Assembly: GCF_039062465.1 (NCBI RefSeq) | Contig: NZ_JBCLNF010000005.1 | Coordinates: 1 to 64,000 of the forward strand | Direction of reading: 5' to 3' | Source of the DNA: Parolsenella sp958406235 | Lineage (GTDB): Bacteria > Actinomycetota > Coriobacteriia > Coriobacteriales > Atopobiaceae | Length of the DNA stretch: 64,000 nucleotides | Shown: positions 9,359 through 16,719 of the stretch, one piece after another | How positions within the stretch are numbered: position 1 is the stretch's first letter | Layout of the letters: every line of letters begins with the position of its first letter | Position numbers and translations under genes: made by a program | The notes under the pieces: model-generated | Seen by the model: only the letters and a program-made list of their open reading frames with translations | Told to the model about the DNA's origin: nothing | Databases searched by the model: none

Positions 9359-10633
9359 TTATCTGCTTGCAAGCTCAAGCAAAAACCTCCAAGCCGGAAT
9401 CACTTCTATTTTCAGACCATCCTTTTCGATGGATCCGTCCTCTTCTTTTGTGACGATAAGCAAACGACGGACATTTTGGTCAATCCGCGCAAGCTTTATC
9501 AAATTACCCACTTCGCGTGGATTAGCACTTTCCGAAAGCGAATAGGCAACTTGAACGGCAAGTCCCTCATCGGGCACATAAAAGTCAACGTCGATGCCGT
9601 TCTTTGGCGATTTGAGATAGCAGAGCTCGTCACCATACCTATCGAGCATCGCGACCGCGACCTCATTTTCCAGAAGAACCGGCTCCTTTTTTGAGAGAAA
9701 CAGGTTGAGCAGCCCGTTGTCTGTGAAATAGTACTTGGGGTTTCCCTCACGCTCGATAAACTTGGCAACAGCATTGCGAACGGGAAAGATGAGATAGGCT
9801 TCCTGGGCCATAGCAAGGTAATTGATCACCGAGTCCTTGCTGACCTTGTATCCGATGCCCTTCAACATGCCGTAGAACATCGTGCTCGACGCCTCATTAT
9901 GAACCGTCTCCGCGACTTTCTTCATCAACACCCTCATCGTCTGCGGGTTACGCACGTTGTTTCGAGCAACGATGTCTCCCAGAAGCACCTTTTGATAAAC
10001 GCTCTCCACATACTCTCGCGGCATGCCATAGCGAAGCGACTCGGGAAAGCCCCCGTCAACATAAAACGACTCAAAGGCTGCCGAAATCGCACCCTTACCA
10101 GACGTCGAGTACACGGCCGCCTCGTCGTATTGTTTTCCGGTGGCATCGAGATATTCGTCGAATCGATAAGGTGTCACATACCTCGTCAGGTAGCGGCCAC
10201 CAAGCGTCGTCTCGATTTGCGCGCTCAGCATCTTTGCGTTGCTTCCCGTTATGTATGCTCGACGGCCAGAATCAGCCAAACGACGTGCGAATTTTTCCCA
10301 ACCATCGATGTTTTGAACCTCGTCAAGAAAGAAAAAGCCCTCCTCGTCACTCAGCTCACTTTGGACCACGAGAATGTCGTTGAAGTCCGACAAAGTGAAC
10401 TCGGCGAGTCGCTCGTCCTCGAAATTGATGTAGATGATCCGGCGCCAATCAACACCCCGCGCGACCAGGTCTTGAACAAGACCATAGAGGAGCGTCGACT
10501 TTCCAGCACGGCGCAAACCGGTTACGACGTAGTTGGCCTGGGCATCAAGGAAATATCGACGATGGACGATATCTGCGTTGCGAATAATCTCATGCTGGTC
10601 GAAGATGACGCTTTTCAGAATCTCCCTATTCAT
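9359..10633 (-). CDS. AAA_14 / DUF4143 ATPase
   Basis: 424-aa protein of the AAA_14-DUF4143 family. Walker A GLRRAGKST at ~39-47, Walker B FFFLDEVQNI, sensor-like YITGSNAKML, DUF4143 in the second half with a PD-(D/E)XK-like tail (YFTDNGLL, NGIDVDFYVPDEG, AVQVAYSL). These ATPases are common, highly duplicated accessory genes in gut anaerobes; their biological role is not settled. Starts considered are the ATG pair at 10636/10633, preceded by GGATTGGGG; I prefer 10633. Upstream reading into 10741 would run through two 25-bp repeats that look regulatory. A decayed C-terminal fragment of the same family lies at 26.2 kb. Confidence 0.8.
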   Translation of the reverse strand: MNREILKSVIFDQHEIIRNADIVHRRYFLDAQANYVVTGLRRAGKSTLLYGLVQDLVARGVDWRRIIYINFEDERLAEFTLSDFNDILVVQSELSDEEGFFFLDEVQNIDGWEKFARRLADSGRRAYITGSNAKMLSAQIETTLGGRYLTRYVTPYRFDEYLDATGKQYDEAAVYSTSGKGAISAAFESFYVDGGFPESLRYGMPREYVESVYQKVLLGDIVARNNVRNPQTMRVLMKKVAETVHNEASSTMFYGMLKGIGYKVSKDSVINYLAMAQEAYLIFPVRNAVAKFIEREGNPKYYFTDNGLLNLFLSKKEPVLLENEVAVAMLDRYGDELCYLKSPKNGIDVDFYVPDEGLAVQVAYSLSESANPREVGNLIKLARIDQNVRRLLIVTKEEDGSIEKDGLKIEVIPAWRFLLELASR

Positions 10634-10641
10634 CATTCCCC

Positions 10642-10699
10642 AATCCGTCTTATATGCTCGACAGATTATATGATAATCCGTCTTATATACTCGACAGAT
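10642..10699 (-). promoter_or_regulatory. Two 25-bp direct repeats upstream of the AAA_14 gene
   Basis: Units 10642-10666 and 10675-10699 differ at one base. On the coding strand each reads ATCTGTCGAGYATATAAGAC followed by GGATT. Their 33-bp period is about three helical turns and they end 9 bp before the start codon. TATAAG inside the units could be a -10 element. Likely operator sites, possibly autoregulatory. Confidence 0.7.
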
Positions 10700-10715
10700 A
10701 TTCAGCAACGCAAAG

Positions 10716-11246
10716 TTAAGCGAGCTTGCGAGCGAGCTCACGCACCTCTTCGAGCTTGGGTGACGATGTCATACTGTCACGCTCGGTCATGCCGCCGATG
10801 GTGACGATGCCCTGATCCTCCCACTTGCAATACGCGCAGGTAGCCTTGTACATAGCGATTGCCGCGTCATAGACGCCCTCGCTGTGGCTGTCGAGCAAAA
10901 GGGCAGTCTTGGTAAACGGGAAACCCGTAGCGCCGAAGGCGTACAGACGGTCGATGACGGCCTTCTCCTGCGCGGTGATATCGAACCAGTAGATGGGCGA
11001 AGCGAACACGACCATGTCGGCGTTCTTGAGCGACTCAATCACGCCGGCCATATCGTCCTTCTGCACGCAAGCGGCCTCGTGCTCGAAGCAGTACTGGCAC
11101 CCCAGGCAACCGGCGATCTTCTTGCCGGCAACGCGCACGACTTCGACCGCGTGGCCACCCTCGCGCGCAGCCTCAGCAAACGTGTCGACCATGGTGTCAG
11201 TGTTGGCGCCCTTGCGCGGGCTACCACTCAATACAACGATGTTCAT
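10716..11246 (-). CDS. Flavodoxin-fold NAD(P)H-dependent FMN oxidoreductase
   Basis: 176-aa iron-sulfur-flavoprotein/FMN-reductase type enzyme. The N-terminus VVLSGSPRKGANTDTMV is the FMN phosphate loop. CLGCQYCFEHEAACVQKDDM is the Cys-rich element that in this family can bind a 4Fe-4S cluster, and FASPIYWFDITAQEKAVIDRLY is the conserved middle. ATG at 11246 after GAGAGGAG. It is upstream of the AAA_14 gene on the same strand (82 bp gap occupied by the repeats), so readthrough is possible. The HxlR regulator and cupin gene beside it suggest a quinone or electrophile stress function, by inference. Confidence 0.82.
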   Translation of the reverse strand: MNIVVLSGSPRKGANTDTMVDTFAEAAREGGHAVEVVRVAGKKIAGCLGCQYCFEHEAACVQKDDMAGVIESLKNADMVVFASPIYWFDITAQEKAVIDRLYAFGATGFPFTKTALLLDSHSEGVYDAAIAMYKATCAYCKWEDQGIVTIGGMTERDSMTSSPKLEEVRELARKLA

Positions 11247-11550
11247 AGGGCTCTCCTCTCCCGGTGTCGCAGGAGCGCGACACGCTGCTTTTTGTTATTA
11301 CCAAAGCGGATGGAGCTATTCAATCGCCCGCTTATCACTTCTTTGCTCAAACCAAATAGCCTTACGTAAGATCACGCCTGCACAATCCTCGCCGACCGGC
11401 GATTACGAAACCGCAAAAGCGGGGGCGCGGGTGCACTGCGGCGCTTCGTTTCACTAGACCTTCCGCCGCCTCCGCGCATCGCCCGTGGCGAGCGCAGGCC
11501 GCCCGGGCGCTTGCGCCCACCATGGGACGCGTCTCCAAGCAGCGCGCCCG
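11247..11550. other. Intergenic region with leader hairpin
   Basis: 304 bp between the flavoprotein gene start and the HxlR gene end. It must hold the flavoprotein promoter. A perfect 7-bp stem GTGTCGC/GCGACAC (11264-11270/11277-11283) lies just upstream of the ribosome site and could be an operator. The HxlR-proximal half is GC-rich with no clear signal. Confidence 0.5.
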
Positions 11551-11877
11551 CTACGAAACAATCGTCTTGTAATAGGCGCCGAAGTCTGCGAGCGAGTCCA
11601 TGACGGGTATCATCTGGCGGCCGAGTTCGGTGAGGCCATACTCGACGCGGGGAGGATTCTCGCCATAGTCATGGCGAGAGACCAGCCCGTCATCCTCCAT
11701 CTGACGCAGGCTGTCGGTGAGCACCTTCTGAGAGATTCCCTCAAGGTCACGGCGCAACTCGTTGAAACGCCAGGGGCGTACGCGCAGGTTACGGATAATG
11801 AGCAGCTTCCACTTGCCACCGATGAGCGCCACCGCCGTCGCGACCGGACACTCCGGGAGTTCCTCTTTCGCCTTCAC
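11551..11877 (-). CDS. HxlR-family redox-type transcription regulator
   Basis: 108-aa winged-helix regulator. The core ECPVATAVALIGGKWKLLIIRNL is the hallmark HxlR N-terminus, with the Cys that senses oxidants or aldehydes in characterised members. FNELRRDLEGISQKVLTDSLRQMEDDGLVSR is the HTH and RVEYGLTELGRQMIPV the wing. I place the start at GTG 11877 (KAKEELPECP) because the frame upstream crosses a likely operator and the cupin promoter. Divergent from the cupin gene and next to a flavin reductase, both plausible targets. Confidence 0.8.
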   Translation of the reverse strand: MKAKEELPECPVATAVALIGGKWKLLIIRNLRVRPWRFNELRRDLEGISQKVLTDSLRQMEDDGLVSRHDYGENPPRVEYGLTELGRQMIPVMDSLADFGAYYKTIVS

Positions 11878-11919
11878 GGGAGACCCACTTTCCTCAATCG
11901 TGCCGGTTTCAAAAAAAGA

Positions 11920-11943
11920 TACGCAGTTACAAATTTGTGCGTA
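11920..11943. promoter_or_regulatory. Putative HxlR operator
   Basis: TACGCA-N12-TGCGTA (11920-11925 and 11938-11943) with a nested perfect palindrome ACAAATTTGT at 11929-11938, inside the divergent promoter region of hxlR-like and cupin genes. Binding by the adjacent regulator is inference. Confidence 0.5.
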
Positions 11944-12028
11944 CTCGTATTTGCATGTGCCTTTGCGTTGAATGTATCCCACGCAGGAGATGCCTGCAAG
12001 GTAAATCAGCCTCAGGAGAGGAGCCATT

Positions 12029-12382
12029 ATGGCCAATTACGCAAAGACCAACATCGGCAATGAGGGCCGCGTCGAGCTGCACGAAGTGCTCGGGCTTACC
12101 GGAGCAGAGGTGAGCGTCAACAAGCTTCCCGCCGGCGCTGGCGTTCCGTTCGTGCACGCGCACAAGAATAACGAGGAGATCTATGGCGTGCTCGAGGGCG
12201 CCGGCTCGGCCACGATCGACGGCGAGGACATCGAGCTTGCCGCCGGCGACTGGCTGCGCGTCTCCCCCGCCGCGCACCGCCAGTTCCGTGCCGCGTCCGA
12301 CTCGGGCATCACGTACGTCTGCATCCAGGTCAAGCAGGGGTCCCTCGACGCCTTCACGGCCGACGACGCCATCATGCTCTAA
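12029..12382 (+). CDS. Small cupin-domain protein
   Basis: 117-aa single-domain cupin. Motif 1 PFVHAHKNNEEIYGVLEG supplies two His and a Glu as metal ligands; motif 2 LAAGDWLRVSPAAHRQFRA supplies the third His. The size and sequence fit stand-alone cupins that are often induced with HxlR-type regulators in quinone or reactive-electrophile defence. The reaction is unknown. Strong ribosome site CAGGAGAGGAG 6 nt before the ATG. Divergent from the HxlR gene with ~150 bp shared promoter space. Confidence 0.8.
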   Translation: MANYAKTNIGNEGRVELHEVLGLTGAEVSVNKLPAGAGVPFVHAHKNNEEIYGVLEGAGSATIDGEDIELAAGDWLRVSPAAHRQFRAASDSGITYVCIQVKQGSLDAFTADDAIML

Positions 12383-12461
12383 TTCGCGATCAGCGCGCGA
12401 GGGGCCATGGGAGCCACGCAGGCCCGACACCGCCCGCATGCCCCCTTCGGAATAACTCGTC

Positions 12462-12713
12462 TTGAACTCAGGACATTGAGTTTTCGTTTTTGTCCCAAAG
12501 GGCACTGCGGATGGTCCCTGCGGACTCAATAGCGCCGAAAACGCCCGTTTCGAAACTCAGGTGCCCTTTAGCGTGCAGGCCACCAGCTGCAATTGTAGGT
12601 GAATTAGCTCGGGTGGCTTTCGCGCCGTTCGCAAAACCGCAGGTTGCGGAGCTTCATCGTCGGTGGGCAGGTGAGTGGTCTTGGGTGGCTTGCCTATGAG
12701 TTGGCGAACCTCG
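12462..12713 (+). repeat. Dispersed ~250-bp non-coding repeat, copy 1
   Basis: Aligns along its length with 25797-26046 in the same orientation. Shared landmarks are a hairpin AACTCA-N6-TGAGTT followed by T-rich GTTTTTGTCCCAA, a CGCCCGTTT-GAAACTCA block, CCACCAGCT, a GGGTGGCTT block, CAAAACCGCAGG and GGTGGCTTGCC-ATGAGTTGGCG. No frame is kept between copies. In this copy AAAGGGCAC (12497-12505) can pair with GTGCCCTTT (12561-12569). Confidence 0.75.
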
Positions 12714-12824
12714 GGCTTCGAAAGGTTCCAGGATTTCGCCAGCGGCCGGAAACGCTTCAAGTTCCCTTGAATTATCAGACAGTGCATGATACAAGGTAAT
12801 CGGTTTTCCATTAGGAAGGCTTCC

Positions 12825-12855
12825 AAGTGCCGGGGACGTTTTCCCCGGCACTTTT
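12825..12855 (+). terminator. Terminator-like hairpin upstream of DUF3800 remnant
   Basis: AAGTGCCGGGGA (12825-12836) pairs perfectly with TCCCCGGCACTT (12842-12853) and is followed by TT. An equivalent hairpin precedes the better-preserved DUF3800 gene at 15.3 kb. Confidence 0.75.
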
Positions 12856-12867
12856 CTTATCCAGGAG

Positions 12868-12926
12868 AACAGCGCGGGAACTCAGCATCTTCGTCGACGA
12901 GTCGGGTAGCCAGGATGCGTGTGGGA
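12868..12926 (+). pseudogene. DUF3800 gene 5' remnant
   Basis: Reading RTARELSIFVDESGSQDACG on the + strand, this is the N-terminus of a DUF3800 protein (compare ARDLSIFVDESGDRGG at 15.2 kb). The AGGAG ribosome site remains but no ATG/GTG/TTG follows it, and homology ends where the AbiEii gene's 3' end begins. A decayed fragment. Confidence 0.65.
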
Positions 12927-13769
12927 TTATTCGAGTGCGGCCAGGATCTCTTTTGCCGTCTCGCAACACTGCATCAGCTCGATGCCGGCTGCATAGGGGT
13001 TCTTCTTTGCGTATCTGCCCCACTGCGCGAGCATTGCCTTGTCAGTTGCGACTTCGTCGAGGACCAGTCGCCACCGCGCTACCATCCGCACGCTGCCGCG
13101 CTTGACGCATGTATGTTCAAGCGCTTCCCGCAAAGTGGGGATCTCGCACTCGCCGCCCCTGGTTTTCCAGAGCAGGTGTATGTCATAGAAGTCGCGCGGC
13201 CTCGTGTTTGCCACACCACGCGAGACGACGGTCTCGAGCTTCTCAGCGAGCACCGTCTCGAGAGGATAGGACATCAGGCCAACGCTTCCCTCGTCGAACA
13301 GGAGTGGGTAGTCATAGGCGACGGGGCCGGGCGTAATGCTGTCGCCCGTGGTGACGTCAATCTTGAGGGGCACCACCATGGGCGGATACATCGCCTTCAA
13401 GTACACGCGTATCCCCGGATAGTCGTCGGTCTCCCTGATATCCTCGGCGCGCTCGAACTCAAAGCTCCAGTCGTCGTTAGCATCGACCGCCGCCACCTCG
13501 CTAAAGATCTTCTCGGCTGATTCATGCGTCAGCGTTAATCCCGTTATGGTCGTGTCGAGGTCCATCGTTGTTCTGGATGCCACCCCTACGAGGGAGGAGA
13601 TGAGCATGCCGCCCTTGATGATGACGTTATCGCGCCATTTTGATTTCGAGAGGCGTTCGAGGAGCCTCTCAAAGAGATAGCTCTGCATGAGGGATTGCGC
13701 AGGAATGCCCGCCTCCCTCGCTCTGGCGTTGATGCGCGCCTTGAGCTGCATGGCGTTCTTCGTCCTCAT
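12927..13769 (-). CDS. abiEii: AbiEii nucleotidyltransferase toxin
   Basis: 280-aa toxin of the type IV-like AbiE system. The nucleotidyltransferase core is visible: FERLLERLSKSKWRDNVIIKGGMLISS, then SRTTMDLDTTI (the D-x-D metal site), and ETVLAEKLETVVSRGVANTRPRDFYDIHLL (the KLETV.R...R.KDFYD-like motif of AbiEii/Gp49 proteins). AbiE toxins modify tRNA 3' ends or bind GTP and abort phage growth. ATG at 13769 overlaps the antitoxin stop by four bases (ATGA), so they are translationally coupled; the longer upstream frame is the antitoxin gene read out of frame. Ends 50 bp from a DUF3800 remnant. Confidence 0.85.
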   Translation of the reverse strand: MRTKNAMQLKARINARAREAGIPAQSLMQSYLFERLLERLSKSKWRDNVIIKGGMLISSLVGVASRTTMDLDTTITGLTLTHESAEKIFSEVAAVDANDDWSFEFERAEDIRETDDYPGIRVYLKAMYPPMVVPLKIDVTTGDSITPGPVAYDYPLLFDEGSVGLMSYPLETVLAEKLETVVSRGVANTRPRDFYDIHLLWKTRGGECEIPTLREALEHTCVKRGSVRMVARWRLVLDEVATDKAMLAQWGRYAKKNPYAAGIELMQCCETAKEILAALE

Positions 13770-14350
13770 AGCAGCACCTCCAGATAATTGCGAATCTTCG
13801 ATTCCACTCCGAGGCGTCGAGCATAGGCGATAAGTTTCATGGGATCGCAGCTTTCGCTTCGTACATAGGCTCTCATCGCCGGAGTGATCAGCTGGGTATC
13901 CGGTGCCCCCTGGCCGCGGACGAGGTCGCACAGCGTCCTTTCGACGTCGTATGCCCTGACCATATTGCCGTACTGAGTCCTGATTTCGCAAAGGCCCAAA
14001 TTGAGAACACTGTCGGCGCAGGTGCGGCACGTAAGCCCAGTTGCCCGCGCCGCGGTTGCGTTGTAGCTCCTGGGAAAGGTCATCGTCGGAACAAAGGGGG
14101 GACGGTCCGTCATGTCGTGAAGGAAGAGCGCCGTGTCATCCGAGAAAACTCCGCGCGAGAAGCGGTGCTGCACGACGTAGAGGGGATCCTCCCATATGCC
14201 GGGAAGCGCATAGAGGCCTCGGTCAACTTGGACGAGCTCGCCGGAGCGTACGGCCTCCGCGAGCTCGCGCCTGGGGATGCCGGCGTCTGTCGCCTGCGCT
14301 GAGGTGATGTAGCCGTTGCGGCTTGCGGCCATGTCCGTCAGAGCCGTCAT
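13766..14350 (-). CDS. abiEi: AbiEi antitoxin / autorepressor
   Basis: 194-aa AbiEi-type antitoxin. N-terminal winged-helix DNA-binding domain: GYITSAQATDAGIPRRELAEAVRSGELVQVDRGLYALP. The central part (DDTALFLHDMTDRPPFVPTMTFP) and C-terminal antitoxin domain (RAYDVERTLCDLVRGQG, PMKLIAYARRLGVESKIRNYLEVLL) match the family. ATG 14350 is preceded by AAGGAGG, better than the ATG 15 bp upstream. In characterised systems the N-terminal domain binds inverted repeats at its own promoter and represses; a perfect palindrome lies 19 bp upstream here. Coupled to the toxin by ATGA overlap. Confidence 0.87.
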   Translation of the reverse strand: MTALTDMAASRNGYITSAQATDAGIPRRELAEAVRSGELVQVDRGLYALPGIWEDPLYVVQHRFSRGVFSDDTALFLHDMTDRPPFVPTMTFPRSYNATAARATGLTCRTCADSVLNLGLCEIRTQYGNMVRAYDVERTLCDLVRGQGAPDTQLITPAMRAYVRSESCDPMKLIAYARRLGVESKIRNYLEVLL

Positions 14351-14368
14351 TGGGCCTCCTTCCATTCA

Positions 14369-14412
14369 GTACATTCATGCTGAATATTATCTAATATTCA
14401 GCATGAATGTAC
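14369..14412. promoter_or_regulatory. 44-bp perfect palindrome, AbiEi operator
   Basis: Arms 14369-14389 (GTACATTCATGCTGAATATTA) and 14392-14412 are exact reverse complements around a 2-bp centre. It is AT-rich and sits directly upstream of the abiEi ribosome site, probably overlapping the -10 region. Best explanation: the autoregulatory operator of the AbiE pair. Confidence 0.8.
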
Positions 14413-14743
14413 AACTGCGACGCAGGTATCGTGCTTGGCTTCAAGAAGGGCATCCTGAAGGAGACGTGCAAGAAGCTCATCTGGCAAAAACGCAGTTGCT
14501 TGCTTCGCCTATGTGCCTTCGCTGCCGACGGTTGTTGTACGGGGAGGTTGATAAGAGGCTGTTTCTCTGCCTAATATTTATTCAGTTAGAAACCCTTGGG
14601 TTTGCGGGACGGGATCGCGAAAGCGGTTCTGCCCTATTTCTCCCATCTTCTCACGCCATCCAGCTCGTCCTGCCTGCATCTTGGTTCCTCGATAGCGCAG
14701 CTTGGTTGAACGTCGAAAGCCCAGCTTCTCGCGCCAGCTAATC
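14413..14743. other. Non-coding or degenerate region
   Basis: 331 bp between the AbiE operator and the DUF3800 stop. Frames here are open over short distances only and match nothing I recognise; base composition is lower in GC than the neighbours. Possibly decayed accessory DNA. Confidence 0.4.
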
Positions 14744-15259
14744 TCAAATCAGCCCGAAAGGAGGACTCGTGAAGATCACCTTGGAGAGGACGAACCCGAA
14801 GGACTGGTCGAGAGCCTTCTTGACGATGTCCTGGCCGTTGTCGTAATAGACCTTCACGTCGTCGAACGCCTGAAAGAAGTCGAGGTGGTCGAACAGGAGC
14901 CCGGAGATGTCCCGCTTCATGCGGGCAGTGAGCTTCGCGAGGTCGTCGAACTCGCTTCTTCGGTATGCGAACGTCGCGTATTTGACGAGGAGCCTCTGCA
15001 CGAGGACATTGAACGAGTAGAGCATCTTCTTCCGCTGTTCAAGGGACATCCCTCGGTACGGTCCATGACCGTTCAGCAGTGGCTCTGAATGAAACGGTAT
15101 GTTCGGCAAATCGGACCTGAGGAGGGACTCCTCGTAGCGCGCAACTTTGTCGGATATGGAATCGGCCTGGTCATGGATTACGAGCGCGAGCAAATAGTAG
15201 CGCGCTTTTCCGCCACGGTCTCCGCTCTCGTCGACGAATATGCTCAGGTCTCGCGCCAA
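14744..15259 (-). CDS. DUF3800 protein, C-terminally short
   Basis: 171-aa DUF3800 family protein (RNase H-like fold predicted for the family; often linked to mobile DNA and defence loci). DLSIFVDESGD at the N-terminus carries the conserved acidic D-E-S-G. ARYYLLALVIHDQ, FHSEPLLNGHGPYRGM and DHLDFFQAFDDVKVYYDNGQDIVKKAL follow. The frame stops after VIFTSPPFGLI, and the usual final motif (FQ-x-AD) is missing, so it is probably truncated. I use TTG 15259 with AGGGGTG upstream; the in-frame ATG at 15307 lies inside the leader hairpin. The enzyme role is unproven. Confidence 0.65.
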   Translation of the reverse strand: MARDLSIFVDESGDRGGKARYYLLALVIHDQADSISDKVARYEESLLRSDLPNIPFHSEPLLNGHGPYRGMSLEQRKKMLYSFNVLVQRLLVKYATFAYRRSEFDDLAKLTARMKRDISGLLFDHLDFFQAFDDVKVYYDNGQDIVKKALDQSFGFVLSKVIFTSPPFGLI

Positions 15260-15280
15260 TAAAACACCCCTAGATAGAAC

Positions 15281-15305
15281 AAAAGCCGGGGGATAAGCCC
15301 CCGGC
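15281..15305 (-). terminator. Terminator-like hairpin in the DUF3800 leader
   Basis: GCCGGGGG (15285-15292) pairs with CCCCCGGC (15298-15305). On the minus strand the stem is followed by TTTTGTTC and then the DUF3800 ribosome site about 20 nt on, so it could attenuate that gene. The arrangement is repeated at the 12.8-kb remnant. Confidence 0.7.
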
Positions 15306-15717
15306 ACTTGGAGGTAGCTGAATCAGCCACCAAAATCTATATATCACGCCTGTGATGGTATTTCAGAAACTGCTCGAACAATTGTACGAACCGACTCTGA
15401 TCACACCCGTTTTCCTCGGGACGGCGAGATTCTTTATTCCCACCCGATAGTCCCAGTTCTGCCGTCCCATCATTCCAGTTGCACCCGGCTTTCGGCGCCG
15501 CCACGGAACGCATGCCGTCGCCACACGATATCGGGCATTGTCCCCCACTTGACCTAGAAGGGCGCGGCACCGGTGAAAGCCTGGAGGCGATACAGCCAGG
15601 TCTGGCGGAGCGAGGAATATAACCCGAACGGGACCTCTTTTCGGCAGGGCCCATCTTACGGAGCAACGGGCTACTTCGCACAGCGACACACGATCCTCGC
15701 TATGCTTTGCGCGTTTT
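15306..15717. other. Intergenic region with att-like repeat
   Basis: 412 bp between the DUF3800 leader and the TlpA gene stop. Contains the 63-bp att-like repeat annotated separately; the rest shows no gene or RNA I can recognise. Confidence 0.5.
15435..15497 (+). repeat. 63-bp att-like repeat (guaA-tail flank)
   Basis: Gap-free match to 25646-25708 (50 of 63 identical, differences mostly transitions). It begins TATTCCCACCCG, the diverged form of the guaA 3'-end core TACTCCCACTCG, and contains the fully conserved CCAGTTGCACCC. Read on the minus strand both copies give x-DG-(K/R)-T and end WE-stop. Confidence 0.65.
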
Positions 15718-16689
15718 TTACTGCTCGCTATTCGCAATCGCCTGGTCGATAAGCTTGTCGAGCGCTGCGCGCTGCTCGGCGGAGCTGATGGCTCCCACGA
15801 TTGGATCCCCTACGATGTTGCCATTCTGATCGATGACATACGTTGTCGGGAACGAGAACAAATTTGACGTAAACTTACCGGCCTCGCTATCCGACTTGAA
15901 CCAGATGTTCTTATATGTCACGCCCTTCTTGCTCAGCACGTCCTTAGCATCCGCAATCGCGTCCTCGTTGCCATCGAGCGTAAAGGAATTGACGCCCACG
16001 ACCTGACCGCCCTTCTCGGCAAGCTCCTGATTCAGGTTCTCAAGATCGCCCAGCTCGCCCACGCACGGCTTGCAAGTGGTAAACCAGAAGTTCATGACGG
16101 TGACCTTGTTCTTAGAGAACAGCTCGTCGCTGCTCACGTCGTTGCCATCCAGGTCCTTGCCCGTAAAGCTGGGGAACTTCGTCGCCTCGCTCGAAGCATT
16201 GGCGCCAGCCGTCATGCCCGCGGCCGAAGCGTCGACGCTCTCGCCTGCGCTCGGCGTGCTTCCACAGCCGGGGAACTCCTTCTCCAGGCTCTCGAGCTTG
16301 TCCTCGATCTCCTTAATCTGATGCGCACCGGCCTTGAGCGTCTTAAGCTCATCCGCCGTAAACTCATCCTTGGCACCGTCGATGGTCTTGAGCAGGAAAT
16401 CGCCGTAATTGCCGCCGTCCTCGATCATCGGCATATCTTTATTGGCGGCAAGAAACACCTTTTCCCACAGTGCGCTATCGCTCGAAAGGATATCGTTCTC
16501 CTTCTGCATGAGCTTTGCATACAGCTCGGCGGCCTCATCGGCATTGGTCGGCTCCTGCGCAATGAGCTCTGCGATCTTAGGATCGGAGCCCGCAGATTCG
16601 CTCGCATTGCCACCAGGTGCCGAACACGCCACAAGACACAAGGCCAGCACCGGCACCATAAACAGGGCCGCAATCTTAGAGAGCTTCAT
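15718..16689 (-). CDS. TlpA-family thioredoxin-like lipoprotein
   Basis: 323-aa lipoprotein. Signal peptide with lipobox LVAC (cleavage before Cys), a Ser/Gly linker, a helical region with no assigned fold (~40-150), and a C-terminal thioredoxin domain: FWFTTCKPCVGELGDL holds the redox pair CKPC, and FSFPTTYVIDQNG holds the cis-Pro loop. Start at MKLSKIAAL, 7 nt after GGAGG. It is the third gene of an operon with a CD1871A-type protein and a 4Fe-4S membrane protein, an arrangement seen in anaerobes for extracytoplasmic thiol-disulfide or electron-transfer functions. A two-component system is transcribed divergently and may control it. Confidence 0.85.
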   Translation of the reverse strand: MKLSKIAALFMVPVLALCLVACSAPGGNASESAGSDPKIAELIAQEPTNADEAAELYAKLMQKENDILSSDSALWEKVFLAANKDMPMIEDGGNYGDFLLKTIDGAKDEFTADELKTLKAGAHQIKEIEDKLESLEKEFPGCGSTPSAGESVDASAAGMTAGANASSEATKFPSFTGKDLDGNDVSSDELFSKNKVTVMNFWFTTCKPCVGELGDLENLNQELAEKGGQVVGVNSFTLDGNEDAIADAKDVLSKKGVTYKNIWFKSDSEAGKFTSNLFSFPTTYVIDQNGNIVGDPIVGAISSAEQRAALDKLIDQAIANSEQ

Positions 16690-16719
16690 AGTCATTCCTC
16701 CGTTTTGTCGAAGCATGTT

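Noticed and set aside
12557..12826. Protein-coding gene within the dispersed repeat
   Set aside because: The frame is not kept in the second copy, which has a different unrelated ORF; the element is better treated as non-coding.
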